A stretch of DNA of 38,774 bases from Microgenomates bacterium OLB22 (GCA_001567515.1 LLEV01000019.1:1-38774), one strand, 5' to 3'; positions 1-7,307 are shown, counted from the stretch's first letter. Notes: generated by a model not told the origin, from the sequence alone. Made by a program: numbers and translations.

Positions 1-360
1 ATCGCGGCGTGAGCCTTCGGGGGATCGCTGCGAGAGCTGCCCCGCAATAGTTCGGGCAGCTGTATAGACAGGGGCCCCACCCTAGATTGGGCCCCTCTAT
101 ACTGTCCCGGTAGGCTAGCCAATGCGTAGTGCGATCTGGGCTAGTCACAGACCGGACAAAGGGCCAGGAGGTCCTCCGCGTTGCTCGGCAACCCCCAGAG
201 GGGAAGCGTCCGAGTATTCGTGGAGGGCCCCTGGCCCGCCTTCATTTAAAGGAAAAAATTGGGGTTGTAAGGAAATTGGGGACCTTAGGGTACTTCGAGG
301 AACTTATCCGAGACCCTGAACCCCTCCTTGCCAAGGCTTCGGAAGGGCGCGGCAAGTTTG
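1..360 (+). ncRNA. Putative large structured RNA, class unknown (5' end may be outside the window)
   Basis: This stretch is much richer in G and C than its surroundings and folds into successive strong helices. Seen pairings: 3-9 with 26-32; 35-42 with 54-61 (perfect 8 bp); 63-68 plus 71-77 with 89-95 plus 96-101; 113-120 with 138-146; a 16-bp stem 161-168/170-177 with 222-229/230-237 that encloses two small hairpins (181-191 and 192-203); 278-281 plus 285-291 with 313-319 plus 321-324; and 327-332 with 351-356. Overlapping open frames lack codon character and a ribosome site. I looked for RNase P, tmRNA, SRP, 6S and rRNA signature sequences on both strands and found none. Strand is assumed from the direction of rpsB. 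It could be the 3' part of a longer RNA. Confidence 0.45.
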
Positions 361-406
361 AGATGACACTACTCTTTTCTTTAGCTTTAATTTATCTGTT
401 AGTTTT

Positions 407-447
407 ATCGAAATACATCGAATTGATCGATAGTATCGATCCTTTAG
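407..447. repeat. ATCGAT-rich element, copy 1 (upstream of rpsB)
   Basis: Contains ATCGAA, GATCGATAG and TATCGATC words followed by CCTTTAGC. Related copies lie upstream of frr (1903-1955) and hisS (31304-31350). Confidence 0.55.
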
Positions 448-505
448 CCCTTCGGCCTTGCTCAGGGCAGGCGATAGACCGAAGCTTGCGAAGAACGAAG
501 TCTAC

Positions 506-514
506 TGGTATACT
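506..514 (+). promoter_or_regulatory. Extended -10 promoter of rpsB
   Basis: TGGTATACT matches the TGnTATAAT extended -10 consensus. It would give a leader of about 80 nt with a ribosome site, unlike the leaderless housekeeping genes elsewhere in the window. Confidence 0.5.
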
Positions 515-603
515 ACTCTCATTATCATTTTAAATGACTCCTGCAGATCGACCTCCTGTCCCGCTAAGTGGGATATGACTCTGCAGCAGAATAAGGAGAA
601 CCT

Positions 604-1422
604 ATGAATACCGTAACACCACAAGAGCTTCTTGCGGCTGGAGTACATCTCGGACACAAAAAGTCCAAAGTACATCCCCGCGCTAAACGATTTATCTATA
701 CATTTGAAGGCGGTGTCTCTATCATCGACCTCTTTAAGACTGCTGAGACTCTCAAAATCGCACAAGAGTATGCTAATGAGCTCGGAAAGCAGGGAAAGAC
801 TATCCTCGTTGTCGCTTCAAAGAAAAATGCTCGTGAGACTGCAAAAAAACTTGCTGAAGAATATGGCATCCCCTATATGACCAACAAATGGGTTGCGGGA
901 CTCCTGACAAATTTTGCAGAACTACGTAAAAATGCTGATGCAGTCCTTGATCTGCAAAATAACAAAAACTCCGAAGAGTGGAAGGAGCTAGTCAAACATG
1001 AACAGGTCCGTATCGAAAAAAAGATCAATAGACTTGGCGCTATCTATCACGGTGTACTTGAAATGAAAGCTCTTCCTGATGCACTCTTTGTAGTGGACAT
1101 CCGCAAGGAGGCCAACTCTGTCAATGAGGCCCGTCAACTCGGCATACCTACCATCGCCATCGTAGACACCAACGGTGACCCAACTACAGTTGAGTACCCA
1201 ATTCCGGGTAATGATGACTCCATCAGCTCAGTGGAGTGTCTCATAAAGGCAGTGCTTGAGGCCTACAACAATGGGAAAACTGCAGGAACCGAAAAAGAAA
1301 CCCAGAAAGTCGCTAAAGAGAAGACAACAGTAACAAAGGCAACAAAGAAGGCTGCTGTGAAGAAAGTAACCACCAAAGCAAAGGCCCCTGCCAAAGCAAA
1401 AAAACCTGCCAAGACATCATAA
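604..1422 (+). CDS. rpsB: 30S ribosomal protein uS2
   Basis: Small-subunit protein uS2, 272 aa. The N-terminus has the family signature around GVHLGHKKSKVHPRAKRFIY, and residues near 97 read KWVAGLLTNF, matching the conserved RWxGGxLTNF block. The last 45 or so residues are a Lys/Ala-rich extension beyond the usual core, probably a flexible RNA-binding tail. A clear AAGGAG ribosome site lies 5-6 nt before the ATG. It heads the rpsB-tsf-frr group, and tsf follows after 19 nt, so the two are probably co-transcribed. The reading frame is intact. Confidence 0.97.
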   Translation: MNTVTPQELLAAGVHLGHKKSKVHPRAKRFIYTFEGGVSIIDLFKTAETLKIAQEYANELGKQGKTILVVASKKNARETAKKLAEEYGIPYMTNKWVAGLLTNFAELRKNADAVLDLQNNKNSEEWKELVKHEQVRIEKKINRLGAIYHGVLEMKALPDALFVVDIRKEANSVNEARQLGIPTIAIVDTNGDPTTVEYPIPGNDDSISSVECLIKAVLEAYNNGKTAGTEKETQKVAKEKTTVTKATKKAAVKKVTTKAKAPAKAKKPAKTS

Positions 1423-1441
1423 GTTTAGACAAAATTACATC

Positions 1442-1891
1442 ATGATCGATACAAAAATACTCAAACAACTACGCGAAGAGACCGATCTCTCCTTTAGCGA
1501 GATCAGTAAAGCACTAAAGGAGGCTGACGGAGATGTCGCCAAGGCTAAAAAGATCTTGTCTGAAAAAGGGGCACAATTTGCGCAGAAAAAAGCAGATCGA
1601 GAGCTAAAGGCAGGCGCAATATTCTCATACATCCATCACAACAAGCGTATTGGGACGATGGTAGAGCTACTCTGTGAAACTGACTTTGTTGCACGCAATG
1701 ATCAGTTTCTAGCGCTAGGTGATCAACTCGCCCAACAGATCGCCTCTGTCGATATAGAAGATCGTGATGCTCTCCTGAAAAGCGAGTTCATCCGTGACCC
1801 ATCAAAGACAGTTGATCAACTCATCAAAGACATGATCTTTAAGATCGGGGAAAACATCACCATGGGCAGATTTGAGAAATACTCTTTGTAA
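1442..1891 (+). CDS. tsf: Elongation factor Ts, minimal form
   Basis: Guanine nucleotide exchange factor for EF-Tu. The N-terminal UBA-like domain (about residues 1-45) is followed by the core with LCETDFVARNDQF, the conserved TDFVA motif that contacts EF-Tu. At 149 aa it is far shorter than the 283-aa E. coli protein and lacks most of the second core subdomain; short forms are known in reduced genomes. No good ribosome site is visible before the ATG, so it may depend on coupling to rpsB. The usual next gene, pyrH (UMP kinase), is missing. Confidence 0.93.
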   Translation: MIDTKILKQLREETDLSFSEISKALKEADGDVAKAKKILSEKGAQFAQKKADRELKAGAIFSYIHHNKRIGTMVELLCETDFVARNDQFLALGDQLAQQIASVDIEDRDALLKSEFIRDPSKTVDQLIKDMIFKIGENITMGRFEKYSL

Positions 1892-1902
1892 GAGTTCGTG
1901 TC

Positions 1903-1955
1903 ATCGAAATATCGATTTGATCGATACAATCGATAGCAACGATCCTTTAGCGATC
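1903..1955. repeat. ATCGAT-rich element, copy 2 (upstream of frr)
   Basis: Four ATCGAT-type words in 53 nt. It shares the stretch ATCGATAGCAACGAT and a trailing GATCAG with the copy upstream of hisS, and CGATCCTTTAGC with the copy upstream of rpsB. It ends 18 nt before the frr -10 promoter. Confidence 0.6.
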
Positions 1956-1973
1956 AGACGATTCTCACCGATA

Positions 1974-1982
1974 TGCTATAAT
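1974..1982 (+). promoter_or_regulatory. Extended -10 promoter of frr (near-leaderless)
   Basis: TGCTATAAT is a perfect extended -10. Only 9 nt separate it from the frr ATG, so transcription should start about 3 nt before the start codon. Confidence 0.7.
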
Positions 1983-1991
1983 CCTCCCTAT

Positions 1992-2546
1992 ATGGACGAT
2001 ATCTATTCTCAATTCAAACAACTTGCCCAACAAGCTGTTGAGCATACCCGTGAAGAGCTGCGCACGATCAGGACAGGGAAGCCAACCCCAGCATTCCTCG
2101 AAAATCTCTCTGTCGCCGCTTACGGCACTACTATGCGACTACTAGAGGTAGCGACCATCACGACAGATAGCTCAAACTCGCTCATCGTGCAGCCATTTGA
2201 CCCATCTACTATCAAAGATATTGAGACCGCACTTCATTCGTCTAATCTCAATGTCACCGCTCGCAACGAAGGGGCACTCATACGCGTCATATTTCCCCCA
2301 CTTTCAGAAGACCAGCGAAATCAATTTGTCAAATTTGCAGGCACGAAAGCTGAGGATGGCAAAGTCTCAGTTAGACACCAACGCGAGGAGGCCCGCAAAA
2401 AGCTCAAAGAGCTCTTTGATCAAAAGGCGATCACCGAAGATGATCGCTACAAAGGTTTTGAGCAGATAGACAAGATCACCAAGGAGTTTACCGACCTCAT
2501 CGATGAGCTAAAGGCAAAGAAGGAAGAAGAAATACTATCTATATAG
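1992..2546 (+). CDS. frr: Ribosome recycling factor
   Basis: Splits post-termination ribosomes together with EF-G. The 184-aa product has the usual family length. It shows the N-terminal helix with REELRTIRTGKPTPAFLENL, and the C-terminal VSVRHQREEARKKLKEL helix, which matches the conserved RxxRRexxxxlK region. The open frame extends 40 codons upstream, but a perfect extended -10 box lies at 1974-1982, so those codons would not be transcribed. The ATG at 1992 also matches the family N-terminus. The frame is intact. In many bacteria uppS-cdsA-dxr-rseP follow; here the orphan island comes next. Confidence 0.95.
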   Translation: MDDIYSQFKQLAQQAVEHTREELRTIRTGKPTPAFLENLSVAAYGTTMRLLEVATITTDSSNSLIVQPFDPSTIKDIETALHSSNLNVTARNEGALIRVIFPPLSEDQRNQFVKFAGTKAEDGKVSVRHQREEARKKLKELFDQKAITEDDRYKGFEQIDKITKEFTDLIDELKAKKEEEILSI

Positions 2547-2645
2547 TAGATAACTCAAAGAGCAAAGATCAAATATTAAAACCTAGATAAAAACTCAAAA
2601 CACAGGTGCGAATATTTGATTTTTGACTTTTGATTTTTGAGTTTG
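2547..2645. repeat. AT-rich interleaved inverted repeats
   Basis: ATCAAATATT (about 2569) is the exact reverse complement of AATATTTGAT (about 2613), and AAACTCAAAA (about 2593) pairs with TTTTGAGTTT (about 2635). The pairs are interleaved rather than nested. Similar AAAGATCAAA/TTTTGAGTTT words recur at 13780-13915, 14118-14255 and 33690-33720. It may act as a terminator after frr, but no T-run terminator is obvious. Confidence 0.45.
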
Positions 2646-2648
2646 CAA

Positions 2649-2657
2649 TGCTATACT
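2649..2657 (+). promoter_or_regulatory. Extended -10 promoter of island gene A1
   Basis: TGCTATACT, followed by a 37-nt leader with a small hairpin (AGTAC/GTACT at 2664-2674) and the element CTTTTACAAAAGGAAT before the ATG. Confidence 0.65.
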
Positions 2658-2694
2658 CCCCCTAGTACGGTACTTTTACAAAAGGAATAGAGCC

Positions 2695-3085
2695 ATGCGC
2701 TTTCAACACTACAACCTGCACATGTCCTTTCATAACCTCCGTCTCAATACAAATTATTGTGCAGGAGATATGCTTCCTACGCGTATGAAGCGAATTTGTG
2801 AAATTATAACCGGCTATACAAATCATGCGTGGGTATCGCATCCGCACACAACTATCGACGATCAAAAGAACCTACTACATAAATATTCACACTCGTTGTA
2901 GATGGATGATGGAGTATCCCTTTGAGATCCCAAATCCAGAAAGTCCTGTAGTGATCCTACATCCTGAAGATCTAACGTCAACACTTATTATCCATAATAT
3001 ATCGGGAGGACTTGAGATAGTCACCTATGGACGATGGGAAGAGAGGAATGAGGAATTTGCGAAGTATATGACCCAAGTGGACTAA
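2695..3085 (+). CDS. Island family A protein, copy A1 (frame break)
   Basis: No known family recognised. Read across a probable +1 at the A-run 2864-2867, the product is about 129 aa and aligns over most of its length with A5 (9473-9856). Shared blocks include an ICEIITGY/IAEVITGF segment, YINIHTRCRW/HVNIGHRCTW, VVILHPEDLTSTLIIHN and LEIVTYGRWEERNEEFAKYM. The final block is the family hallmark: a strand, Gly, aromatic residue and then a charged helix. It has no signal peptide or membrane segment, so it is probably cytosolic. It heads a unit A1-B1-A2 that ends at the terminator at 4006-4035. Dropping one A restores the frame, so a sequence error is more likely than a true pseudogene. Confidence 0.65.
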
Positions 3086-3108
3086 CACAAAAGCTAAAGG
3101 AGTCTCGC

Positions 3109-3564
3109 ATGACAAGGTTTTTGGGTGTAGTGGATAGATTTATGCTCATCTGGGATGGTCCGGCTGGCGGAGCGCCTACGGGGATAGGAATAGGGTCAGT
3201 TGACCCTAGAGATACTGACCTCAGCAGTGTACTGAAATTACTTACTTTGCTATTACCAGTCGATATGATACCCATTAGGACAAGTCTTCCTTATGGGTAT
3301 GAGGGACTCATGATTGATGACCCCAGAGCTACTTTTAGTATTACCATGGCAAATGGAGGCCCCATTCCGAAGGATCTTTTTATCAAGCGTGATGCAAATG
3401 ATGAGGAACCAGCTGTCACAATATATGAGGGATACGGACTAGCCGGCTCAATCATGTTCTGTATCGAACTTTTGGAGGGTGATGCCACTGAAGAACGAAT
3501 AGAAGGCCTTAGGTCGCTAGGATTTATCGAACCAAAACCCCAAGGATTAGGAGAGCAAAAGTGA
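3109..3564 (+). CDS. Island family B protein, copy B1
   Basis: A 151-aa orphan with a strong AAAGGAG ribosome site 7 nt before the ATG. The C-terminus reads FCIELLEGDATEERIEGLRS followed by LGF. This matches B2 (FLIELDGDMDTLKRRTNLIA then LGF) and B3 (LSIELNGAIDTPERVGALVG then LGF). The N-terminal half is rich in Gly, Pro and hydrophobic residues and differs from the other copies. No catalytic motif is visible. The stop overlaps the GTG start of A2 (GTGA), so the two are probably translationally coupled. Confidence 0.7.
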   Translation: MTRFLGVVDRFMLIWDGPAGGAPTGIGIGSVDPRDTDLSSVLKLLTLLLPVDMIPIRTSLPYGYEGLMIDDPRATFSITMANGGPIPKDLFIKRDANDEEPAVTIYEGYGLAGSIMFCIELLEGDATEERIEGLRSLGFIEPKPQGLGEQK

Positions 3565-4014
3565 TCATCTTCCGGCACGAACACCTGAGGGTCTACACAG
3601 ATGACCGACACCTAACTGTTCAAGCCTTGCATCATGCTGACTTGACTATACATGAAGAGACTGTTGATGATCTGCGAGGACTTGCAAATCTCCTGCTACC
3701 AGGAGAAGGTCCCTACCATCTGGAAAATCTCGCTCAGAAAAAACTTCTATGGTAATCCGCGTTTTACCATACGCTTTTCAGACCGGTTTCTCGTGCTGAA
3801 GGACCCTCGAATTGGTCTAAATGGCCCAGTAGATCCGGATACTCCTGTAGTTCTTGTCCATCAGCATGACCCGAAGTCAATCCTGGTCTTGCGCAATTTC
3901 CCAGACGAAGAAGGCTCTCTTGAGATCGCTCTGCATGGGATCTGGCAAGACGAAGCGCTAGAGTTCGAGGCCGTCATGACCCGAACTTCTGCAAGAGCAC
4001 CTATCCCCGCCTAA
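3561..4014 (+). CDS. Island family A protein, copy A2 (frame break)
   Basis: Starts with GTG overlapping the stop of B1, with a GGAGA ribosome site. The frame breaks at a run of six A (3738-3743); with five, it continues as QKNFYGNPRF to give about 150 aa. The C-terminal half carries the A hallmark: VVLVHQHDPKSILVLRN, then LEIALHGIWQDEALEFEAVM. No membrane segment. The final codons and the stop lie inside the terminator hairpin (4006-4035). Function unknown. It is convergent with membrane gene M1, as A5 is with M2. Confidence 0.65.
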
Positions 4015-4035
4015 CTAACCAGGCGGGATTTTTTT
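4006..4035 (+). terminator. Rho-independent terminator of the A1-B1-A2 unit
   Basis: CCCGCCT (4006-4012) pairs perfectly with AGGCGGG (4021-4027), followed by A and seven T. The stop codon of A2 lies in the loop. Confidence 0.9.
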
Positions 4036-4064
4036 GTCTTGATCCGCCAGCTGGCGGACAAGAC
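4036..4064. repeat. Long near-perfect palindrome
   Basis: GTCTTG and CAAGAC flank the perfect palindrome TCCGCCAGCTGGCGGA (4043-4058). It begins directly after the T-run of the preceding terminator. Related CCGCCAGC words occur at about 4107 and 14093. No gene is seen between here and 4199. Confidence 0.7.
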
Positions 4065-4199
4065 AATCCCCACAGTAGTCCTGAGCGTTCCGCCAGCGGG
4101 CGGAGAAGGACGGAGGGGGATTTAAGAATCTAAAACGAGCCCGCATGAATCCCTGGCCTACGATCAGGGATGACAAAAGTAATAACAAAAACCTAACAA

Positions 4200-4919
4200 C
4201 TACCACATATACGTCTGTTGGCTATCATGGATCAAAAAGTTCAGAGGAAATGACCTTTCACATCGTATCCTATCTCTCATATATGGGGCAATAGTTGGGA
4301 TTGTCCAGTATGTTTTCATAAATTTCTTTTTCTTCTTTAGTGATCTTCGGATCATATTGCGAGTCGGTATTTGTGACTGGATACATATGCTCACAATATG
4401 TAACCCTAAAAGCTCCAAGTTCTACGAAAATACACAAATAATAACACTAAGATCAAGCTCAAGATTGCTCCTCTCTTCCCATACAACCAACCCAATAGAA
4501 TTGAAATAAAGATAACTAATCCCCCATGAGCTAATTGATCATATAGACGAGGAATTGGTGAGCCAATATCCAAAGAATAGGTGAAGTATGAGGTAATAAA
4601 CCCCGTATACCACATAAAAAAGAGGGTGACGATCATCCCTATGTATCCTAGCCCCGACCAAAGCCATTCCTTCCATGAGAGTTTTCCTTCTTTCTTTGAC
4701 TTAGACCTTCTGGAAAAATAGACATACTGGCCGTAAAAAAAGCACTGAAAGAAAAACCGGAATACCTACATAAAAATACATCCACGTATCTATCTTCACA
4801 ATAGAACCATCGAAAAATGAATGCAAGAATGTTCCTATAACAAAAGCGACAAATACACTCATGCTACTGTAAAAGAGAGAAAGCACATGGTCTTTTTTAT
4901 TTTTTGTCAAAGTTACCAT
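4200..4919 (-). CDS. Island polytopic membrane protein, copy M1 (three frame breaks)
   Basis: Paralogue of M2 (9899-10609). Three reading frames on this strand line up in order with M2: an N-terminal part ending near 4715; a middle part containing KLSWKEWLWSGLGYIGM (M2: KLSWGQIVISAVGYLLM); a short part reading ELGAFRVTYCEHM...KITKEEKEIYENILDN (M2: GLGAIRVDYCKYL...VITKEETRFLHLFDN); and a C-terminus RIRCERSFPLNFLIHD (M2: QVRCEMTFPMNLFIRN). Each switch is a +1 within a homopolymer (about 4714-4718, 4427-4430, 4297-4299). Removing all three gives 238 aa against 236 in M2, with about six membrane segments and a soluble C-terminal tail. The start at 4919 follows a TATAAT box (4948-4953). Function unknown. 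Confidence 0.7.
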
Positions 4920-4947
4920 AGAGCATATAAATGAGTAATTGCTGTTA

Positions 4948-4953
4948 ATTATA
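4948..4953 (-). promoter_or_regulatory. -10 box of M1
   Basis: TATAAT on the minus strand, 28 nt before the chosen ATG at 4919. Just upstream, at about 4967-4988, a perfect TTACACACCT/AGGTGTGTAA hairpin separates it from the divergent C1 promoter. Confidence 0.5.
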
Positions 4954-5017
4954 CTAAAAAGACTATTACACACCTCGAAGGTGTGTAAAAACTGACTTTT
5001 TCACTTTCAACTTAGCC

Positions 5018-5026
5018 TGCTATACT
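5018..5026 (+). promoter_or_regulatory. Extended -10 promoter of island gene C1
   Basis: TGCTATACT. The ATG directly following the box cannot be within the transcript, so the start moves to 5075. The leader holds a CCAGTT/AACTGG hairpin and the shared CTTTTACAAACAGGAG element. Confidence 0.7.
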
Positions 5027-5074
5027 ATGCCCAGTTTTTTAGAGAACTGGACTTTTACAAACAGGAGTCAAGAC

Positions 5075-5431
5075 ATGGTAGTGGTAGTCGGGATCTTTAT
5101 GAAGCTTAACAATAAGAGGGATCTAGAGTTTCACACGGCAAATGTGAGAATGCAGACACTCTTGCTGACACTTCTCAGAAGAACCTCTATGGCTGAAAGT
5201 GGGATAGGTCCTGACAAAAACAAGATTATTGTAAAGCGAGGGAATTTCCTTTATACAAAGACAGAGAAGAGTAAGCACGTATTTTTCCCGTATATGGTAG
5301 GAAAGGGGGTTTATGGTCTCTATATCGTGGACGACGGTGTTGGAGATCTAGTCTTTATGCTCATGTCGCAGGGAAGCACGAATATCCAGAGTGATGATCT
5401 GAAACTACTTGAAGCACTAGAGAGAGCGTAA
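5075..5431 (+). CDS. Island orphan C1
   Basis: A 118-aa soluble protein of unknown function, starting at the ATG 7 nt after an AGGAG site. The N-terminus is hydrophobic (MVVVVGIFMKLNN) but too short for a membrane segment. The C-terminus GLYIVDDGVGDLVFMLMSQG followed by a charged helix resembles the strand-Gly-helix endings of families B and C, though the match is weak. Its place, divergent from M1, is the same as that of C3 relative to M2, which supports family membership. A 28-codon open frame (5433-5519) follows immediately, without a ribosome site; I do not call it. Confidence 0.6.
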   Translation: MVVVVGIFMKLNNKRDLEFHTANVRMQTLLLTLLRRTSMAESGIGPDKNKIIVKRGNFLYTKTEKSKHVFFPYMVGKGVYGLYIVDDGVGDLVFMLMSQGSTNIQSDDLKLLEALERA

Positions 5432-5575
5432 TATGAACCACATGCTTAGAGATGGGCTCGAAGATACCCTTGACCCAGCGTTTGACCCACTATGTAGGGA
5501 GAAGAAACTAGTTACATAAACTTCTTGACCAGATCCTTCGCTAAACTCAGGAAGACTGTGCCTACACCCTGTAAG
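5432..5575 (+). other. Intergenic, no gene recognised
   Basis: Contains an unsupported 28-codon open frame at 5433-5519 and a half copy of the dispersed repeat (GATCCTTCGCTAAACTCAGG near 5531). A folded terminator-like structure follows. Confidence 0.4.
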
Positions 5576-5673
5576 TCCCATCTGGCGTGCGACTAGTCCC
5601 CCCGTCCTTTCCCTGATAGTTGGTAGCGCCAAGTGGCAGCTATGAGCGCAGATGGGAAGATGGGGGCTTTTTT
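5576..5673 (+). terminator. Complex terminator or switch-like RNA structure
   Basis: Two alternative long pairings are visible. TCCCATCTG (5576-5584) is perfectly complementary to CAGATGGGA (5649-5657). CCCCCC plus GTCC-TTTCCC (5598-5613) pairs with GGGAAGATGGGGG (5654-5666), which is followed by six T. The pairings compete for 5654-5657. An inner 7-bp hairpin, ATAGTTG (5616-5622) with CAGCTAT (5637-5643), is common to both. It looks more elaborate than the simple terminators of the other island units. Confidence 0.55.
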
Positions 5674-5695
5674 ATATCATACTTTCAACCTACTC

Positions 5696-5704
5696 TGCTA
5701 TAAT
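5696..5704 (+). promoter_or_regulatory. Extended -10 promoter of island gene A3
   Basis: TGCTATAAT, 40 nt before the ATG at 5745. The leader contains a GCTC/GAGC hairpin and CTTTCAAAACAAGGGGG. Confidence 0.7.
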
Positions 5705-5744
5705 TAGGCTCTCTTTGGAGCACTTTCAAAACAAGGGGGCCGGG

Positions 5745-6290
5745 ATGATCACACTTCGTAAGGAAAACATTGTTGTAAAGTCAGAGCCAGGTAGATTGTC
5801 AATTGAGACATTACCCATTGCAAGACCGGAGGATGAAGCTCCTACTCGATCTCAACTCCTACAGCTAGCAGATGCTTTTGAGAATTTGGGAAGTGTTTTG
5901 GTTCACGAATTTAGCGTCCTGATGCCCGATAGCCTCCGGATGCCATACTTTGCCTATGAGACAGGCATGGCCCCTGTATATACTGAGACTTATGTTAGCA
6001 TCAGAGAAGGATATCCAATAGATCCTCGTGATGATGGCACCGTTGTCCTCATGCATCTAGACGATGGTATATCCCCTCTCGTCCTAAGAAATACTATGGA
6101 TGGTGATATCTACTATCTGGAGATAACTCTTTTCGGTAAATGGCTAGAAAGATTGGAGCTGTTTGATCAGTGCATGGAGCGCGTATCACAGGCAGCTCGC
6201 AATACCGTCATGGTCCGAGGGCCACGACGAGAACCTAGGCTACTACCTTCAAGACGACGGCTCACTAGAAAAGAAAACATCTCGATCTAG
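5745..6290 (+). CDS. Island family A protein, copy A3
   Basis: A 181-aa protein and the longest intact family A member. The open frame begins further upstream, but the extended -10 box at 5696-5704 excludes earlier starts, and GGGGG precedes the ATG at 5745. Residues around 98-150 carry the hallmark: VVLMHLDDGISPLVLRN, then LEITLFGKWLERLELFDQCM. The last 30 residues are Arg-rich, a tail absent from the other copies that might bind nucleic acid or an acidic partner. It is a single-gene unit with its own terminator. Function unknown. Confidence 0.75.
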   Translation: MITLRKENIVVKSEPGRLSIETLPIARPEDEAPTRSQLLQLADAFENLGSVLVHEFSVLMPDSLRMPYFAYETGMAPVYTETYVSIREGYPIDPRDDGTVVLMHLDDGISPLVLRNTMDGDIYYLEITLFGKWLERLELFDQCMERVSQAARNTVMVRGPRREPRLLPSRRRLTRKENISI

Positions 6291-6297
6291 ACCAACT

Positions 6298-6321
6298 GGA
6301 GGCAACGGCCTCCTTTTTTTT
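6298..6321 (+). terminator. GGAGGC-type terminator of A3
   Basis: GGAGGC (6298-6303) pairs with GCCTCC (6308-6313), followed by eight T. It belongs to the recurrent island terminator type. Confidence 0.9.
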
Positions 6322-6404
6322 GTTTGAACATATATCAAGCGAATCTCTACTGTAGCCTCTAGGCGAAAAGGACAGCGTAGATGGACTTTTGACACACACA
6401 ATAG

Positions 6405-6413
6405 TGCTATACT
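6405..6413 (+). promoter_or_regulatory. Extended -10 promoter of the D1-B2 unit
   Basis: TGCTATACT, 30 nt before the first ATG. The leader contains TCTTTAACACGAG, a variant of the shared leader element. Confidence 0.65.
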
Positions 6414-6443
6414 AGACCAAATCATTCTTTAACACGAGATGAG

Positions 6444-6632
6444 ATGATGATGACTTTAGATCATATCATAATCTCAATAGTATCGATAATCTTTGCAATG
6501 ATGATGACACAAACTACCGTGCCAGAAGTATTTCAAGATATTGAATTCCTACTACTCAGTTCGCAAAATTTTACAGTAGCTGCAATGCCATCTGAACTAC
6601 GTAGTGGAGGTAAAGCACAAGGTAAACGCTAA
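6444..6632 (+). CDS. Island small membrane protein D1
   Basis: A 62-aa protein with one or two hydrophobic segments (residues about 6-23 and 31-45) and a polar C-terminus. It is clearly related to D2: TTVPEVFQDIEFLLLSS here against ITVPEGFHDVVFLLLTF there. It is the first gene of a three-gene unit ending at 7339. The exact start is uncertain because three ATG codons are tandem and the ribosome site is weak. Function unknown. Confidence 0.6.
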   Translation: MMMTLDHIIISIVSIIFAMMMTQTTVPEVFQDIEFLLLSSQNFTVAAMPSELRSGGKAQGKR

Positions 6633-6822
6633 GTCCAGAATCTTCCACTTCAGAAATGCATGGGCAAGCATGATGCTATTTTTGGGTTTCATCGAGGGCC
6701 AAATCTCAATCTCTGCTCTTGCAATACTACTAGCATTTATATTGATAGCACTATTGTCTTTAGCTCTCTATAGGAAGAGCTTGATCTGTTCGCTTATGTG
6801 GTACTACTGGATATGTTCATGA
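6604..6822 (+). CDS. Small membrane protein in the D1-B2 unit
   Basis: Up to 72 aa from a GTG start overlapping the end of D1; the ATG at 6670 is an alternative start. It has one strong membrane segment rich in Leu, Ile and Ala (ISALAILLAFILIALLSLAL). Its TGA overlaps the ATG of B2 (ATGA), which indicates translational coupling. I see no relative in the window. A frame break joining it to D1 cannot be excluded. Confidence 0.45.
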   Translation: MEVKHKVNAKSRIFHFRNAWASMMLFLGFIEGQISISALAILLAFILIALLSLALYRKSLICSLMWYYWICS

Positions 6823-7307
6823 ATGTGGTCTTGATTGCATTCAGCACTTTGCCAGAAAGAATACTTAAGCTCCACTCACCAGAAAAGAGGGAATGGATGA
6901 GCCTTTTGGTCGCTCCGGATGATTGGGCTCTTGAGCTAGCTGATAGTGTCTACTCAATTCCAGGAATTATTGGCGATCAGGCTGTCTGGGAACTGCCTGC
7001 TGTACTCGATATCGAACTCCTGCATAAGAAGGATTGCGTCATAGCTAGCGGTGCTGTAGTTCATAGGGTAATATTCACCGATCATAGGGTGTCAACCGAG
7101 CGAGATGATTCGATGCCGAGTGGGGAGACGGAGGATGGAAGAACGTGGTTTTACGCGGATATCACGATAACTGTGAATATGGCAAGTAAGATCTATATCA
7201 TGCAGGATGTGGAGATCGCACCAAGCTTTCTGATCGAGCTAGATGGAGACATGGATACGCTCAAGCGAAGAACCAATCTCATCGCCCTCGGTTTTAGAGA
7301 ACTGTAA
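6819..7307 (+). CDS. Island family B protein, copy B2
   Basis: A 162-aa acidic protein. The ATG at 6819 overlaps the preceding TGA, so I prefer it to an earlier in-frame GTG. The C-terminus FLIELDGDMDTLKRRTNLIA then LGF is the family B hallmark and the closest in the window to the superfamily pattern. No signal peptide, and no catalytic motif seen. It shares a transcript with two membrane proteins, so action near the membrane is possible but unproven. Confidence 0.7.
   Translation: MNVVLIAFSTLPERILKLHSPEKREWMSLLVAPDDWALELADSVYSIPGIIGDQAVWELPAVLDIELLHKKDCVIASGAVVHRVIFTDHRVSTERDDSMPSGETEDGRTWFYADITITVNMASKIYIMQDVEIAPSFLIELDGDMDTLKRRTNLIALGFREL

Larger units (their letters stand above)
361..603 (+). 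other. Gene-free leader region before rpsB
   Basis: The interval holds an ATCGAT-rich repeat (407-447), a short palindromic stretch, an extended -10 promoter (506-514) and an 89-nt rpsB leader. In the leader CTGCAG at 541-546 can pair with CTGCAG at 583-588 around a smaller GTCCC/GGGAT hairpin. The sequence CCTCCT inside it is complementary to the AGGAG ribosome site just before rpsB. This arrangement could allow leader-based control of S2 synthesis, but that is inference. Confidence 0.4.

Noticed and set aside
122-533. Overlapping open frames (65 and 134 codons) in the first 530 nt
   Set aside because: They lie across the strongly folded GC-rich region and a repeat, have no ribosome site and encode biased, low-quality sequence.
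4015-4206. Minus-strand open frame of 63 codons
   Set aside because: It covers the palindrome and repeat after the A2 terminator, and the start lacks a promoter or ribosome site.
5433-5519. 28-codon open frame directly after C1
   Set aside because: No ribosome site and no similarity to other products; too short to support alone.
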